Positions 20,774-32,636 are shown, numbered from the stretch's first letter. The stretch is 64,000 bases of DNA from Aradus depressus (GCA_963662175.1 OY759224.1:36527489-36591488), one strand, 5' to 3'. A program made the numbers and translations. The notes: generated by a model not told the origin, from the letters alone.

Positions 20774-23700
20774 ATGGGTGAATTACATTGTTTGCAATGT
20801 AATTTGCACAAGAGTAGGGCCGCGGTGGCGGAGTGCTCCAGGGTGCTCTCCACTATGAGCAGGAGTATGTGTCTGGTCCAGGAACCGTACACCGCCCGGG
20901 GCCATATAGCTGGCTGGGGCGGTGGCGGACTAAGGGTGTGGAGTGGAGAGCATCCTGGAGCACGAGCATGCATTGTCACCACCGCGGACATAGAATGCAT
21001 ACTGCTTAATGAGTTCTGTTCCAGAGATTTGACAGCGGTTAGTATTGGAACAGAAAACGGGAATAGGATGGTGCTTGCATCGTCCTATCTTCCCTACGAC
21101 GCAGAGACGCCTCCCCAGTCGATTGAGATGGAACGGTTGGCGGAGAGATGCAAGACAGTAGGACTTCCCCTAATTATCGGCTGCGACTCGAACTCGCACC
21201 ATACAGCCTGGGGAAGCTCGGACTGCAACAGGAGAGGGATTGAGCTATTGGAGTTTCTGGTAAGTCAAACTTTATTCACTATGAATAGAGGGGTAGAACC
21301 AACGTTCATAGTAAGAAATAGAAGTGAGGTTATAGATATTACTACAGTCTCGGAGGATATGTTAGATAAAATTCTAGACTGGAAGGTCTCAGACATACTG
21401 ACACAATCAGACCACAGACCGATAAGTTTTAAAATTAAAGCTAAAATTAAAGCTTTAAAATTAAAGCTGGAGAAATCCAAGAAAGGTGAACTGGAGAATC
21501 TTCGATAGGGAGATAGACACAGCAGTAGGAAATCTGGGGGAAACCACATTCTCAAATATAGAACAGATGGAAGAGACACTCAGAAGGATTGCGCTGGACG
21601 CCTTTGAGGCTGCCTGTCCGCAAATACGCAGAGAAACAAAGAGGGCACCGTGGTGGGGAGCCACATTAAGCTCCCTACAAAAACGATGCAGAAAACTAAA
21701 GAAGAAAGCAAGGAGATCTAAAGAGGAACCACAGTGGGTCCTTTACAAAGAAGCAAAGAAAGAATATAGCAAGGAAGTAAGAAAAGCCAAATGGGAAAAC
21801 TGGAAACGGTTTTGCGAGGAAGTTGAAGGGGCAAGAGAATCGTCGAGAATAATGAGGATCCTGAGCAAGTGCGGTGAAGCAAGGCTTGGGACGGTGAAAA
21901 GAAACGACGGAATTGGAACCCTCACTAATGAGGAAACGTTAGAAATAATGCTAAGGTCACATCTACCAGGTGCGACCTGGGAGAGACGAAAAGAGGAGGA
22001 TACAGAGAGGTCGAGCAATAGGCAAGACCAAACAATGGCTAGGGCAATTATTAGTGAACGAGCGGCTAAATGGGCTATAAGCTCGTTTGGACCGTTCAAA
22101 TCGGCAGGACCAGATGGACTTCCACCCATAATTCTTCAAAGAAGTTGGGGAAGACTAGGACAACTATGGAGTGAGTTAATGAGAATGAGCATTTCTACTG
22201 GATATATACCTAAGAAATGGAGAGAAGTTAGAGCAGTGTTCACACCCAAACCAGGGAAGGCAGACTACATGCAGCCAAAATCATACAAAATGATCAGTCT
22301 ATCGTCATTTCTTTTGAAAGGGACGGAGAAGCTGGTTGATAAGTACATCATGGAAGAGGGCAAGGTAGGAAAAACCCTACACAGAAACCAACATGCGTAT
22401 CTGAAGGGTACATCAACAACTACAGCCCTTCGCAGCCTAGTAGGTAGGATTGAGGAAACCATCGAGCACAAAGAGTACGCTTTCGGATGCTTCTTCGATA
22501 TCGAGGGGGCATTTGACAGCATATCCTTTCATAGATTTGAAGAGGCCCTACAGAAAAGTCAGGTAAACCCGACCATCATTAGATGGATCAGTAACCTATT
22601 AGCAACAAGAAGAGTGATTGCCAAACATGGCAGCGCCATAGCGGAGGTAAACGCCACCAAGGGCAGTCCGAAAGGAGGGTGTCTGTCACCTCATCTCTGG
22701 TGCCTGGTGGTGGACGAGCTCATCTGCAAACTGAACAGAGAGGGATATTACATGCAGGCCTACTCTGATGATGGAGTCATCCTGATCAGAGGAAAGTTTC
22801 TGGATACTCTCTGCTCTGCGATGCAAGCAGCCCTAGATATTGTAGGAGAGTGGTGCGAAGATAAGGGACTGACCGTTAGTCCGAACAAAACGAAACTAGT
22901 CCTCTTCACCAGAAAGAGGAAGAGAGAGGGTCTCTTTAGACCCAAACTGTTCGGACGAGAGCTGGAACTGAGTGATAATGTGAAATATCTGGGAATACAC
23001 CTGGACACTTCATTGTCATGGAGAATACACATCCAGGCCACCCACAATAAATCTATTGGGGCGTTCTGGCAGTGTAGAAGAGCAATCGGGAGAACCTGGG
23101 GTATTAGCCCTAAATCAGTAGTTTGGATATACGAGGCGGTGATCAAACCACTAGTCACTTATGCTGCGTTATGCTGGTGGCACAAGGTGGCGCAACAGAG
23201 TGTAAGCAGTAAACTTCAAAAGATAGTACGTCTAGTATGCCTTGCAGCAACCGGAGCAATGAGAACAACGCCCACGGCTGCTATGGCTATGATAGTAGGA
23301 ATTGAGCCTCTGGATGTATGTGTACAGACTTCAGCAATGAATACCTGCTGCATCCTCGAGGCTAAAGGAGAGCGGAATAGGGCGTTCAGAGGGGGACACT
23401 CCAGAATCAAAGAAGTATCAAGCGAAATAGACCCTATATTTAGATGGAGAAAAGATGAGATGGTACAGCGCACCAACCTAAATAGGAAGTATGCAGTAAC
23501 TATCGGGAGTAGAGAGAGAGCACAGCAAGAAGCAACAGAAGTCACTGGGAAGCATATACGATGCTTTACAGACGGTCCTAGACAGAAGGACACAGGACTC
23601 ACAGGAGGGGGTGTATGGATCCCTAGTCTGGAAGTGGGGGCCGTCATCCCGCTGGGATCCCATGCTATGGTATTTCAAGCGGAGGTGATGTCCATCCTGG

Positions 23701-24401
23701 AATACGCGTCTAGAAGAGAGGTAATGAACAGCGACATGGAGGAGGTGAAAATCTTCTCCGATAGTCAAACAGCACTCCAAGCACTTGCCAGCGCAGAAAT
23801 CAAATCAAAGCTGGTAAGGGAGTGCGCAAATCAGTTAAACACCCTAGGAAACTGCAAGAAGGTTGGACTCTACTTGGTTCCCGGACACTCGAGGATCCAG
23901 GGAAACGAAGAGGCGGACCGGCTAGCCAAGGAAGGTTCAAGTAAGCCTTTCATAGGACCAGAACCGGTGCTAGGAATATCTCGGGAGACATACCGAACCC
24001 GAATCAAAGAATGGACTAAGGACCTTTTGGAGAATACTTGGAAAGAAAAGACCACATGCAGGCAGTCGGAGATGTTCCTGGGAGGAGAGTCCAGGGTTCT
24101 GAAGGACGGGATCCTGAACCTCAAAAGGAACGAGCTCAGGCAACTGACTGGAGTTCTCACAGGACACGGTCCGTTCAATAGACACCTACACACTGTGGGA
24201 GTCAAGGACAGTCCTACCTGCGATAGATGTGGGGAAGAAGACGAAACGGCGGCACACTTCCTGGGTATCTGCTCGGGATATGCGCGAATGAGATTCCACA
24301 TCTTTGGTAGAGATGTAATCGCAGAGGAAGACTTTAGAAAATTAGACTATGAGAGCATTCTTAGGTTCATTAAGGAAACTGGGAGACTGAGCACTCCATG
24401 A
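20774..24401 (+). pseudogene. LOA LINE ORF2: endonuclease, reverse transcriptase, RNase H; one frameshift
   Basis: ATG at 20774, one base after the ORF1 stop. About 1200 codons once a 2-nt shift near 21455 is allowed for. Domains in order: apurinic-like endonuclease (QEPY, IIGCDSNSHHTAWGS, SDHRPISF); a WRNPRKVNWR linker; reverse transcriptase with PGKADY, GCFFDIEGAFDS and YSDDGVIL (Ser in place of the usual Ala of YADD); RNase H (CFTDG, QAEVMS, FSDSQTAL, GHSRIQGNEEAD); and a C-terminal CDRCGEEDETAAHFLGIC knuckle. Apart from the shift and the matching one in ORF1, the frame is intact. Confidence 0.88.
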
Positions 24402-24548
24402 AGGGCTTGGTTCAGGTAGTATAAGTACAGTATAAATATAAACGTATAGTTAATATAATAAGGGGGAAGCCCAGCGCTTCCAGGGAAGGGATAGAAGCAC
24501 TGGATGCTTAGGTCCCTAGGTGTATACACCAGCCCACCATATATATAT

Positions 24549-25397
24549 TGTAATGTTCTATATTGTCCATTACATGTAATATTTAAGAAATGGAAAATAA
24601 GATACTTAAATACAATCATTTTATTAGACCTAAGGAAGGTTACTGGGGGTTATCAAATCGATTTGTACCAGGGTCGATATAGTATCAAAATATATCAATT
24701 CATTTATTTCAATTATGTCATAAAATTAAATGATAAGCTAATAATTAGTTAACAATAAATGTAAGCAATTAGGATTGTATACGGGAATATGAAAATGTTA
24801 AAAAAAAACCCCAGATGTTTAGTGTTAAAGGCTGTAAAAATTGTGGCCAATGACAGAGCGGAATCAAAAACGAGAGAGAAGTGGGCTGTCCCCTCGTGGA
24901 GAGTAGGTAGTAGATGTATGAGAGAACTGTGCAGAGAGAGATGGTTCAGTGAAAGTGAGTGTGGTGAATGGTAGAAAATGTAAGTGATTTCTTAAAGGCT
25001 GTGATAAGAAGGAAGAGTAGCTGAAATACTTGGAATCCAGAAGAGAGGAGAGGACGTGGCCGCAGTTGCGACACCCCATATTCAACGTACCACGATGGAA
25101 ACATCATTTTACCCACCAGCACAATAGAAGAAAAGAAAGCTGTCCCGCAGGTTTAGTTGAATGTTGTGTTTACAAAGAAAAATCTCTATGTATGTAAAAT
25201 TTTTATGTGTTACTAACCCATAAAAACGTGTCTTGATGAATTTTAAATATAAAAAATTGTAACAAATTATTTTAAAGTCTTTATTTTTATTTATAAATTA
25301 TACATAACCAGGTCCTCTAATAATCGTTATTGCATATAACTATTATTAATATAAATTTAAATAAGAATTTCAAGTAGCGCAATAAGAGAGCGTTACA
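24549..25397 (+). repeat. 5' LTR (849 bp)
   Basis: TGTAATG...GTTACA, containing a 'cccataaaaacgtg' block and an AATAAA-poor AT-rich 3' half. Same length as the 3' LTR. Confidence 0.93.
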
Positions 25398-25399
25398 AA

Positions 25400-25470
25400 T
25401 GTCGCTTCGAACAGGGACTTGAAACATTAAGGACTTGAAATATTAAATTTTTATATGGCGCCCGAAAAGA
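25400..25470 (+). promoter_or_regulatory. Primer-binding-site region with two tRNA-like matches
   Basis: Immediately after the LTR, GTCGCTTCGAACAGGGACTT resembles the complement of a tRNA T-arm (CGAAC plus stem) but lacks a TGG start. About 55 bp further, TGGCGCCCGA is a lysine-tRNA-type primer site start. Position favours the first, sequence favours the second. Confidence 0.5.
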
Positions 25471-25555
25471 AAATTATAAAAGGACCTTATGTGTAATTTT
25501 GTAGAAATATTTGTAAAAATTAATTTCAAAACTGTATAAAAAGTTAGCGTCCAAA

Positions 25556-26461
25556 ATGGCCGACTATAATAGAGGTTCTCAGAGAACGAATCCGAACAAT
25601 AATGGCGGACAAAATAGAGTAACTAATGATAATTGCCTTCAGCCGGAGAGTGAGACGAATGTAAATTTAAACACAATGATGGAAATGATGATAAAAAATT
25701 TTGGGCAACAATCAAAAAATTTTGAGCAACAATCCAAAAATTTTAATGAAATGAAGGTAGAACTAAATTCAAAAATTGATGAAATAAAGGAGGATGTAAG
25801 CATAAAATTTGAAAATGTAAAAAAGAATGTAAACAAACGTTTCGATCAATTTAATAAAATTGTTGATCTGAAATTTAGTGATCAAAGTTTAGAAATAAAT
25901 CATAAATGTGAACAATTAAATAATAAGATAGAAAGTGCGGTAGAAGCTGTCGAGAGTAAATTAAATCGAAATATGATTGTAGATAGACAGGAAAATGGAG
26001 AAATAAAGGAAAATAATGAAACACAGAAGAAAATAAAATTCAATAAGAAGATAGACAAATTTAAATTTATTAAAACCATAATAACTAATGGTATTGTTAT
26101 AAAAAAACATAAGTATGATAATTGTAGAAAAATAAAAGTATTATATCATAAAAAGATCCCGAACTTAAGAAAACATGAAAGAAATAAAAGGAAGAGTCCT
26201 AAAAAATTTGGATGTAGAGAAATAAATTCAGATAAATGTGTAAATATAATTAACAAAAATTACAGTTATAAAAATTATAAGAGATCAAATTTTAAACATA
26301 ATAATAAAGAATATTTTGAAAATTCAAAAACATTATACCTAGGTCAAAGGCAGGAACAGAAAGACAGAAAAATAATTATAAATAACAATCATAAATATCG
26401 GAGAAAAGATAATCGTAAACTAAATTATAAATATAAAAGAAAGAAAATAATAAGTGTTTAA
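25556..26461 (+). CDS. Gag-like protein of the LTR element
   Basis: ATG 25556, 301 codons, extremely A-rich. Residues 1-40 are Asn/Gln-rich, and 45-150 form a likely coiled coil (repeats of QQSKNF, then FENVKKNVNKRFDQF and heptad-like CEQLNNKIESAVEAVESKL). The remainder is highly basic (Lys/Asn/Arg/Tyr-rich). No CCHC knuckle, protease or polymerase motif is present. By position it is the gag product, which would assemble particles and bind RNA. The low-complexity tail may instead be drifted sequence. Confidence 0.6.
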   Translation: MADYNRGSQRTNPNNNGGQNRVTNDNCLQPESETNVNLNTMMEMMIKNFGQQSKNFEQQSKNFNEMKVELNSKIDEIKEDVSIKFENVKKNVNKRFDQFNKIVDLKFSDQSLEINHKCEQLNNKIESAVEAVESKLNRNMIVDRQENGEIKENNETQKKIKFNKKIDKFKFIKTIITNGIVIKKHKYDNCRKIKVLYHKKIPNLRKHERNKRKSPKKFGCREINSDKCVNIINKNYSYKNYKRSNFKHNNKEYFENSKTLYLGQRQEQKDRKIIINNNHKYRRKDNRKLNYKYKRKKIISV

Positions 26462-27630
26462 CCGATGAAATTTTGGATATTGAAAATTGCTTGTCTAGGA
26501 TTATGATCTGGAACTATAAAATGTAACATTAAAATTAATAAAATAAAATAAACATAGAAAGTATCAGTCAATATGTTAAATTTTGTCGAAATGAATAATT
26601 GCAAAATAAAATGATATAATTAAGTGATGGAAAAATGTACCTGTGTTAGTTTGCGTATAAAATTTGAGTTAATAAAAATCAATAAAAATGAATAAAATTA
26701 ATGTAAACAAAGAAGTTGTCACTCGAGATGTAAATAGGGTCTAATTAATAAATAATTGAAAATAAAGAATAAATTAAACTAAAGTTAGAAATAAAAATAT
26801 GGAGCGTAGTTAACATGATATGTCAACCAAGTCTAGATTGAGGAGACGAACTGATGAATAGATAAAGGATAAGACAGCTGTTAGAGTCTTTTATGATAAA
26901 CAACTGATATGTGTAAACAGTCCAACAAATGTCAATATTGGGTGTGTGTATTTTATTTAATGGTATGTCTTGTTATTTTTTTTATATGATGTATGCTATT
27001 TTTTTTGTATTAGAGTGGTTGTATTATAAAAGTGATAATAATGACCAATTTTGGGTCTGAGACTGATTAAGAATATGAGAGTGGGTGATGCTCTGTCAAA
27101 GAATAAAAATAAAAAAAAAAAAAAATAAATAATAATTATAATTAAATTAAATTATATGTAAATAATGTGTAGTGTACTCTGCATTCTGTACAGAAAATTT
27201 ATTATTTTTAAATGTTTTTAAATAAAAACATATTTATTTATTGAAATATTATATTTATGGTGGTTATTTGATGGGAAATTTTATAATAAGGGTTAGTATC
27301 GATGTTGAACTATTTATTGATATTTATGCATGCGTTTTTTTTTTTTATGGTATTGGGGATAAAAAAATAATAAAAAAAAAAAAAAAAAAAAAATATTAGT
27401 TTAAAGGGTTTGTTAGTGTTATTGAACCGTAATTGTCAACAACGTGGGCCATGTTGATTTAAGGAGTTTGGCGTCCTTACGGAAACGAGCTATATTAACC
27501 CACAAATGGTTTTTGAGAGCGATAATCGCTAGTAGTTTCAGAATAATAAGTGATGAAATTAGAACATCCACATGGATGCATAGATTACAAACATATAATA
27601 TTCCAATCATAACCTTGTAAGTAATTCCGT

Positions 27631-27661
<31 letters not shown>

Positions 27662-28542
27662 TTTTTGTAAGTGAAACGGGGAAAATGTTATAAGAATATT
27701 TTTTTTAAGAATATCATCTTAAGAGCATTATATAAAAATTAGTGCAGTAAATCAATAGGGAAAGTAAGTCGAGATAGCGTAAATAAAAGTAGTAAAATAT
27801 AAATAATTATCTGAGTTATGTCTAATTGTGATAGTGATGTTATTAATAAATGGAAGATTAAATAATAAATAAATATGGTAATGAAGGAAGTAAATAAAAA
27901 AAAAAATATATAGATAATTGAAAGGAGAGAGGGAATTGTACTTTTAAATAGAAGGAAGGATTAAAGAATGATTATTAAAAATTTTTTAGGCTTAGCCTAT
28001 AGGTGGGAAGGAATTGGATTATGAGTATTTTATGGTAGTAGGCGAAGATCCAAGGAGATCAGGATGGTTAAGAGATACCAGGGAGATTATTTAATAATTT
28101 TAGATTATATTAAGGAGTGTGGGTAAATTGTATGGCAAATTAATGATTAGTGTTGGAATTTTGAATGTAGAATTTGCGTATGGAGAATAGAGTAGTGGTA
28201 GATAGAAGAGATGAGAAGGTTAAAGTAATATATTTCAAGAAAATAAAGTAATATAAGAAAGTAAATCTAATATAACATTATGGTAAGACGTAAATAAAAT
28301 AATTGAATTGGATTTGTTACCTAATTGTTGTGTAATATTATTAAAGAGAGTTACCTTGAAGAATGTATTCCATAATAGACAAAAAAAATTTGTGTGTAAT
28401 TAATTAATTATAGAAACTGGGTCACCATGTTGTTTTGAGTCGCCATGTGGTACATATAACCATAAGATTATGAAATAGTTTGGTACTAAACACTTATGTA
28501 AGCAAATGAATGATATATTTTGATATTTTTAGCAGAGGGCAA
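26462..28542. other. Non-coding interior of the LTR element
   Basis: AT-rich with stops in all frames, poly(A) runs at 27110-27125 and 27370-27392, and a (TAA)n at 27632-27650. This stands where pol would be in an autonomous element. Confidence 0.7.
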
Positions 28543-29391
28543 TGTAATGTTCTATATTGTCCATTACATGTAATATTTAAGAAATGGAAAATAAGATACT
28601 TAAATACAATCATTTTATTAGACCTAAGGAAGGTTACTGGGGGTTATCAAATCGATTTGTACCAGGGTCGATATAGTATCAAAATATATCAATTCATTTA
28701 TTTCAATTATGTCATAAAATTAAATGATAAGCTAATAATTAGTTAACAATAAATGTAAGCAATTAGGATTGTATACGGGAATATGAAAATGTTAAAAAAA
28801 AAACCCAGATGTTTAGTGTTAAAGGCTGTAAAAATTGTGGCCAATGACAGAGCGGAATCAAAAACGAGAGAGAAGTGGGCTGTCCCCTCGTGGAGAGTAG
28901 GTAGTAGATGTATGAGAGAACTGTGCAGAGAGAGATGGTTCAGTGAAAGTGAGTGTGGTGAATGGTAGAAAATGTAAGTGATTTCTTAAAGGCTGTGATA
29001 AGAAGGAAGAGTAGCTGAAATACTTGGAATCCAGAAGAGAGGAGAGGACGTGGCCGCAGTTGCGACACCCCATATTCAACGTACCACGATGGAAACATCA
29101 TTTTACCCACCAGCACAATAGAAGAAAAGAAAGCTGTCCCGCAGGTTTAGTTGAATGTTGTGTTTACAAAGAAAAATCTCTATGTATGTAAAATTTTTAT
29201 GTGTTACTAACCCATAAAAACGTGTCTTGATGAATTTTAAATATAAAAAATTGTAACAAATTATTTTAAAGTCTTTATTTTTATTTATAAATTATACATA
29301 ACCAGGTCCTCTAATAATCGTTATTGCATATAACTATTATTAATATAAATTTAAATAAGAATTTCAAGTAGCGCAATAAGAGAGCGTTACA
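28543..29391 (+). repeat. 3' LTR (849 bp)
   Basis: Same start, end and length as the 5' LTR. It is preceded by the purine-rich AGCAGAGGGCAA. Confidence 0.93.
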
Positions 29392-29394
29392 ATA

Positions 29395-29905
29395 TATATA
29401 TATAATACTTTTTTTGTAGCCATTGCTATTATTACTGCAATAGAAGCTTTTCCCTTCCGGCAACACATCGTTTTTGCGGGGGAAACATGTTAATCCGACA
29501 ACGTTCTTGAGGAGACATATCAGTCTGGACTGATTGTGTAATATCATCTGTGAGTCCATCAGTGTGCCATCAGTCAAGTTACGATCAAGGTCATGGACTT
29601 AACTGATGCCAGACTGAGCTTGTAACACCCGCATGAAGATGCTCTTACCGTTGAAACTGTAATTTTAATATGTACCTATGTTTAACCTACAAATAGCTGT
29701 TATGCAAGTGATTTTCACATATAAATAAAAGGAATTGTTTAAAAAATATAGGTTGTTTTCATTGTATTACGATACCATTTATTACTAAACAACATTCGCA
29801 ACAATATTTTTAATTTTTCTGCGAATTCGAATACGAATGCAAATATTATAGTGGGCGAGTATTGGTTACATGCCTAGTTGTGATTATATAAGATAACTTA
29901 TGGTT
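29395..29905. other. Unassigned intronic sequence
   Basis: 29430-29680 has moderate G+C and includes 'aagcttttcccttccggcaac' and 'cccgcatgaagatgctctt' pieces reminiscent of a Penelope-type 3' end, but no protein match or hammerhead core was found. Confidence 0.35.
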
Positions 29906-29912
29906 GGTTTAC

Positions 29913-30104
29913 CTGAACAAACTGTACGGATGTATGGTGAAGCGGTGCTCCCCTTGATGCTCCCCTATCTCCCGCTGTCGCTCTCTGTGGGTGAGGAAGA
30001 AGTCACTCTGACAGACGCGTTGGTTCCCAGGCCAGAGGCAGAACAGTCCCGATCTGAACATCTCCTCTTTGTGAAGACATTGGTGGGGTCCTGCATTCTG
30101 ATTC
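29913..30104 (-). CDS. Gene A exon: cytoplasmic N-terminus up to S1
   Basis: Acceptor TTTTTTTTGACAG and donor GTAAACC enclose 192 bp open in the required frame: 63 codons plus split bases. The product includes MFRSGLFCLWPGNQRVCQS, a charged stretch, and ends GEHRFTIHPYSLF. IHPYS.FR.. just before S1 is a hallmark of the HCN/CNG N-terminal region. The two leftover bases AG plus the A of the exon at 18349 make the Arg codon, so the 11.5-kb intron between them is well supported. An upstream exon is needed but was not found. Confidence 0.85.
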
Positions 30105-30189
30105 CTGTCAAAAAAAATATATATATATATATAGCAATGACCAGTAATATATGTCCCCAGCGCGTATCAATCATGTTTTCACTCTTTCT

Positions 30190-30470
30190 CTGAAATCAAT
30201 TCACCGATTTAGTTGAATATCGATAGGTATCTTATTCAGGGACGTCTAAATTTCGTCTCGATAATTTTATTATGTGGTCTGATATTATTATTAGGGTTTT
30301 TGGATTGAGTCGACTTTCTCTGATCCCCGCTTCCCTTCGGCCGATTTAGCTGAAGAAGCGTCATCCGTTTGGGTTTTGAGTTTATATATAAAATTTCGTT
30401 TCGATGTATTCTATCTACCAGAAGATAAGTTTATGATGAGCCATGTATTTTTTTTTTTTTTCATTTTTTG
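30190..30470. repeat. Satellite family R-A copy
   Basis: Units with 'aaatttcgtctcgataatttta' and 'tccccgcttcccttcggccgatttagctg', ending in a 'ggtcggaaaacatggaattccgg' block at about 30478. Confidence 0.55.
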
Positions 30471-30499
30471 GAATCAGATGGTCGGAAAACATGGAATTC

Positions 30500-31430
30500 C
30501 GGTGAATTTTTAAACGTTTTAATGCTTATATATCGACAACTAAACGTTTTAGCTATGAATAATTTGTATTTTGAACTCTTTATTCACTGCTGGCATACAG
30601 TTTATCAAGAAGGTGTTTAGTTTTCATATCTCTTATAATTCTCGAGAGATATTCTTCCCTATTCCTTGTTTTTTCCCTTTATTTTTTAGTAAACTCAATG
30701 TTTTAAATCGTATTTTCTTTTAATAAGCCTACGTAATTTATACAGGTTTAAGTTGTTTCAATTATGGTCAAGTTCACATCCCAGTATTATCAGCTAACGG
30801 AACAAATGAGGCTGAAAACAACGAATTAACTTATTGTACTTTATTGATTATTCAAGAAAATATCTCTTAGAAGTTCCCGTGAAAACACAACACAGATTTT
30901 TGTCGTATTATGTACATTACTACTTATATTAATGTATTAGAAAAGTCACTTGAACAAAGAACGAAAAGTGATGCAAAGCATTATAATGGTTTTAGCAGAA
31001 TATTATAACCCCTAAGTTGTAAAACTAAAATAAGATCTCTGATCAGCTCGTTCACTCAGTCTACTTCCAAACATTTGTTAAAATGTTGTGAGAAGGAGGG
31101 GGGAGGGTGGTGGGGTATGGTAATAAGAGAGGTTAATCGGTAAATTGGATAATTGAATCCCCCCCCCCCCCCCCCCCCAAACTGTGTAATTATTCAAAAT
31201 CAACTTACATATCGTTAATAATCGTCTAAATACGAAAGATCGTAGAATTAAAATATATTTGATAATTCTACTGTACTTTCTGTGACAATTTGAAGTGCAC
31301 CACATACATTTACTTATTAATAAATGACATATGATTTATAATGTTTATTTTTTAAAATAGTTTTATTACAAACCGATTAATTTATTGTACTTTTGTTTAT
31401 AGCTGGAAATGCCAACTAAATCTTAACTGA
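30500..31430. other. AT-rich DNA without a recognised gene
   Basis: Stop-filled frames; a C run interrupted at 31158-31178. Nothing else recognised. Confidence 0.45.
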
Positions 31431-31439
31431 TATTTTACT

Positions 31440-31960
31440 TGCCCGCAGGTATACATAGCATAGGGAAAGTTATGTAATCGGTCAATAATTGTATGCGTAG
31501 TTTACGACAGAATCCCATGTTTTCCGCCCTCCAGATTCCAAAAATTAATAATATAGAATGAATGTATTGATTTTAAACCCATTGAGTTGCAGAAATTAAG
31601 AAAAACCAGTCTGTCTGTGTGTCAGTACTTGTGTGTGTCTGTGAAAACGATAACTTCCGATTCAATAAATATATGAACACAGCATTTCATAAGTTAATGG
31701 TTTAAGGACACTTACTGATTTTCAGCCATTTCGGCCCTAATAAATGCTAATGAAATGCATGAATCGACATGAAAGTAAGGGAAATTCAAGTCCAAAACGT
31801 CATATAGGCGACACCAATCTATTTTCGGTCGAAACAGCATAAGGGAAGGGTGTGGGGGTCCAAAAGTAAAACTTTTACTAATTTTCAGTCTAATCGGGGA
31901 AAGGGGAAGGAGGGTTTTACGGGAGATCGAAAACTTGGTTCATTATAAATTATTCGAGAT
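31440..31960. repeat. Satellite family R-A copy
   Basis: It contains 'aaagttatgtaatcggtcaataatt', 'gattttcagccatttcggcc' and 'tttacgggagatcg' blocks matching the array at 16740-17720. Confidence 0.55.
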
Positions 31961-32215
31961 GAGGAAGTAAAATGACCGTGATTCATCGATTACTGGAGGT
32001 ATCGTAATCGTGCAAAATCCGCTCCTCAATTGACCTCGAATTTCCAATATTTCCTCACAATTGTATATCACGGAAAAAAATAGCCCCATTGGAAGTTTTT
32101 TACAGCTCCAATAGTTTTCAAGATCCCTTTTGTGGCTTCTGTAATCAGAACACCATACATAGGGTAATACAAAAATAACAGTTTATTGTCAATAAAAATA
32201 TGTAATTAGTTATTA

Positions 32216-32517
32216 TGACTCATGCCAGGGCTTTAATTATGAGGTTATATCGTCTACTACCAGAGCGCTCTTTCATCGCTCTGGTGGAGATGGGCCCGAC
32301 ACTTCCCTAAGTTTTTATTCACCTAGGATAGGGGTAATTAACGAGTACCTGACATTGTACTCGCTCGGGACCGTCGCTTAACTTCCTCTTCCGAAGAACG
32401 GCGTGCTCAAAATTGTTTATTCTCCCAAACCAAGCGATGAGCCTCGGCATGGTTCGAACCCGTGATCTTGAGCTTAGTAAGCAAGCACACTACCTCTGAG
32501 CTAACGGCGCCCTCTAA
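32216..32517 (-). mobile_element. tRNA-derived SINE, family S
   Basis: Minus-strand head GGGCGCCGTTAGCTCAGAGGT with B-box GGGTTCGAACC, then the family body with the TTCTTCGGAAGAGGAAG and 'cctatcctaggtgaataaa' blocks. It is the best preserved head of the family; the A-box (TTAGCTCAGAGGTAG) is clear. Confidence 0.75.
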
Positions 32518-32636
32518 TAGTATATTATTATTGTATTACATACAACAAACAATGTGTTGATTGGTCAGTAGGGCGACAAAAAAAACGTTGAGGGATAGTA
32601 CCCCTCGTTTACAACAAAAAAACCCATCGAATTCAG

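Larger units (their letters stand above)
19350..24530 (+). mobile_element. LOA-type LINE, near full length
   Basis: A GC-richer block on the plus strand has a 5' region from about 19350, ORF1 (19842-20772, one frameshift), ORF2 (20774-24401, one frameshift) and a short 3' region to about 24530. ORF2 has endonuclease, reverse transcriptase and RNase H domains in that order, and ORF1 ends in TAAG-ATG overlap with ORF2. RNase H plus this ORF1 type suggests the LOA/Bilbo group. The 5' end is approximate and no target duplication could be fixed because an LTR element begins at 24549. It lies in a gene A intron, opposite in orientation to the gene. Confidence 0.85.
24549..29391 (+). mobile_element. 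Young non-autonomous LTR retrotransposon (gag-only)
   Basis: Two direct 849-bp LTRs (24549-25397 and 28543-29391) start TGTAATG and end GTTACA. By eye they differ at one base, an AAC/AAA change near 24800/28794. The internal 3145 bp holds one 301-codon gag-like frame and no protease, reverse transcriptase or integrase. A purine-rich AGCAGAGGGCAA precedes the 3' LTR. ATAT flanks both ends, consistent with a 4-5-bp duplication in an AT repeat just after the LOA LINE. Near-identical LTRs imply recent insertion using proteins supplied by another element. Confidence 0.92.
5700..30104 (-). pseudogene. Channel gene A: divergent HCN/CNG-like channel, probably decaying
   Basis: A six-transmembrane cyclic-nucleotide-gated-type channel subunit, acting in the plasma membrane if functional. 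Exons in transcript order: 29913-30104 (N-terminal IHPYS), 18143-18349 (S1-S2), 16353-16530 (S3-S4), 15014-15147 (S5), 13018-13205 (pore-S6), 10740-10945 (C-linker), 8998-9208 and 7171-7269 (cNBD). Phases join cleanly through the C-linker. Defects: the C-linker donor reads GC, codon 68 of the first cNBD exon is TAG, and the nearest GT donor after it (8997-8996) is out of frame with the next exon. The exon carrying the start codon was not found. The largest intron (18350-29912) contains a LOA LINE and an LTR element. Family membership rests on the order and motifs of the exons. The pseudogene call is an inference; a non-canonical transcript is possible. Confidence 0.65.

Noticed and set aside
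25639..25836. Phe/Ser-rich minus-strand frame
   Set aside because: Antisense shadow of the gag-like frame.
29311..29577. 88-codon minus-strand frame at the end of the LTR element
   Set aside because: It spans the 3' LTR boundary and an AT repeat; chance frame.
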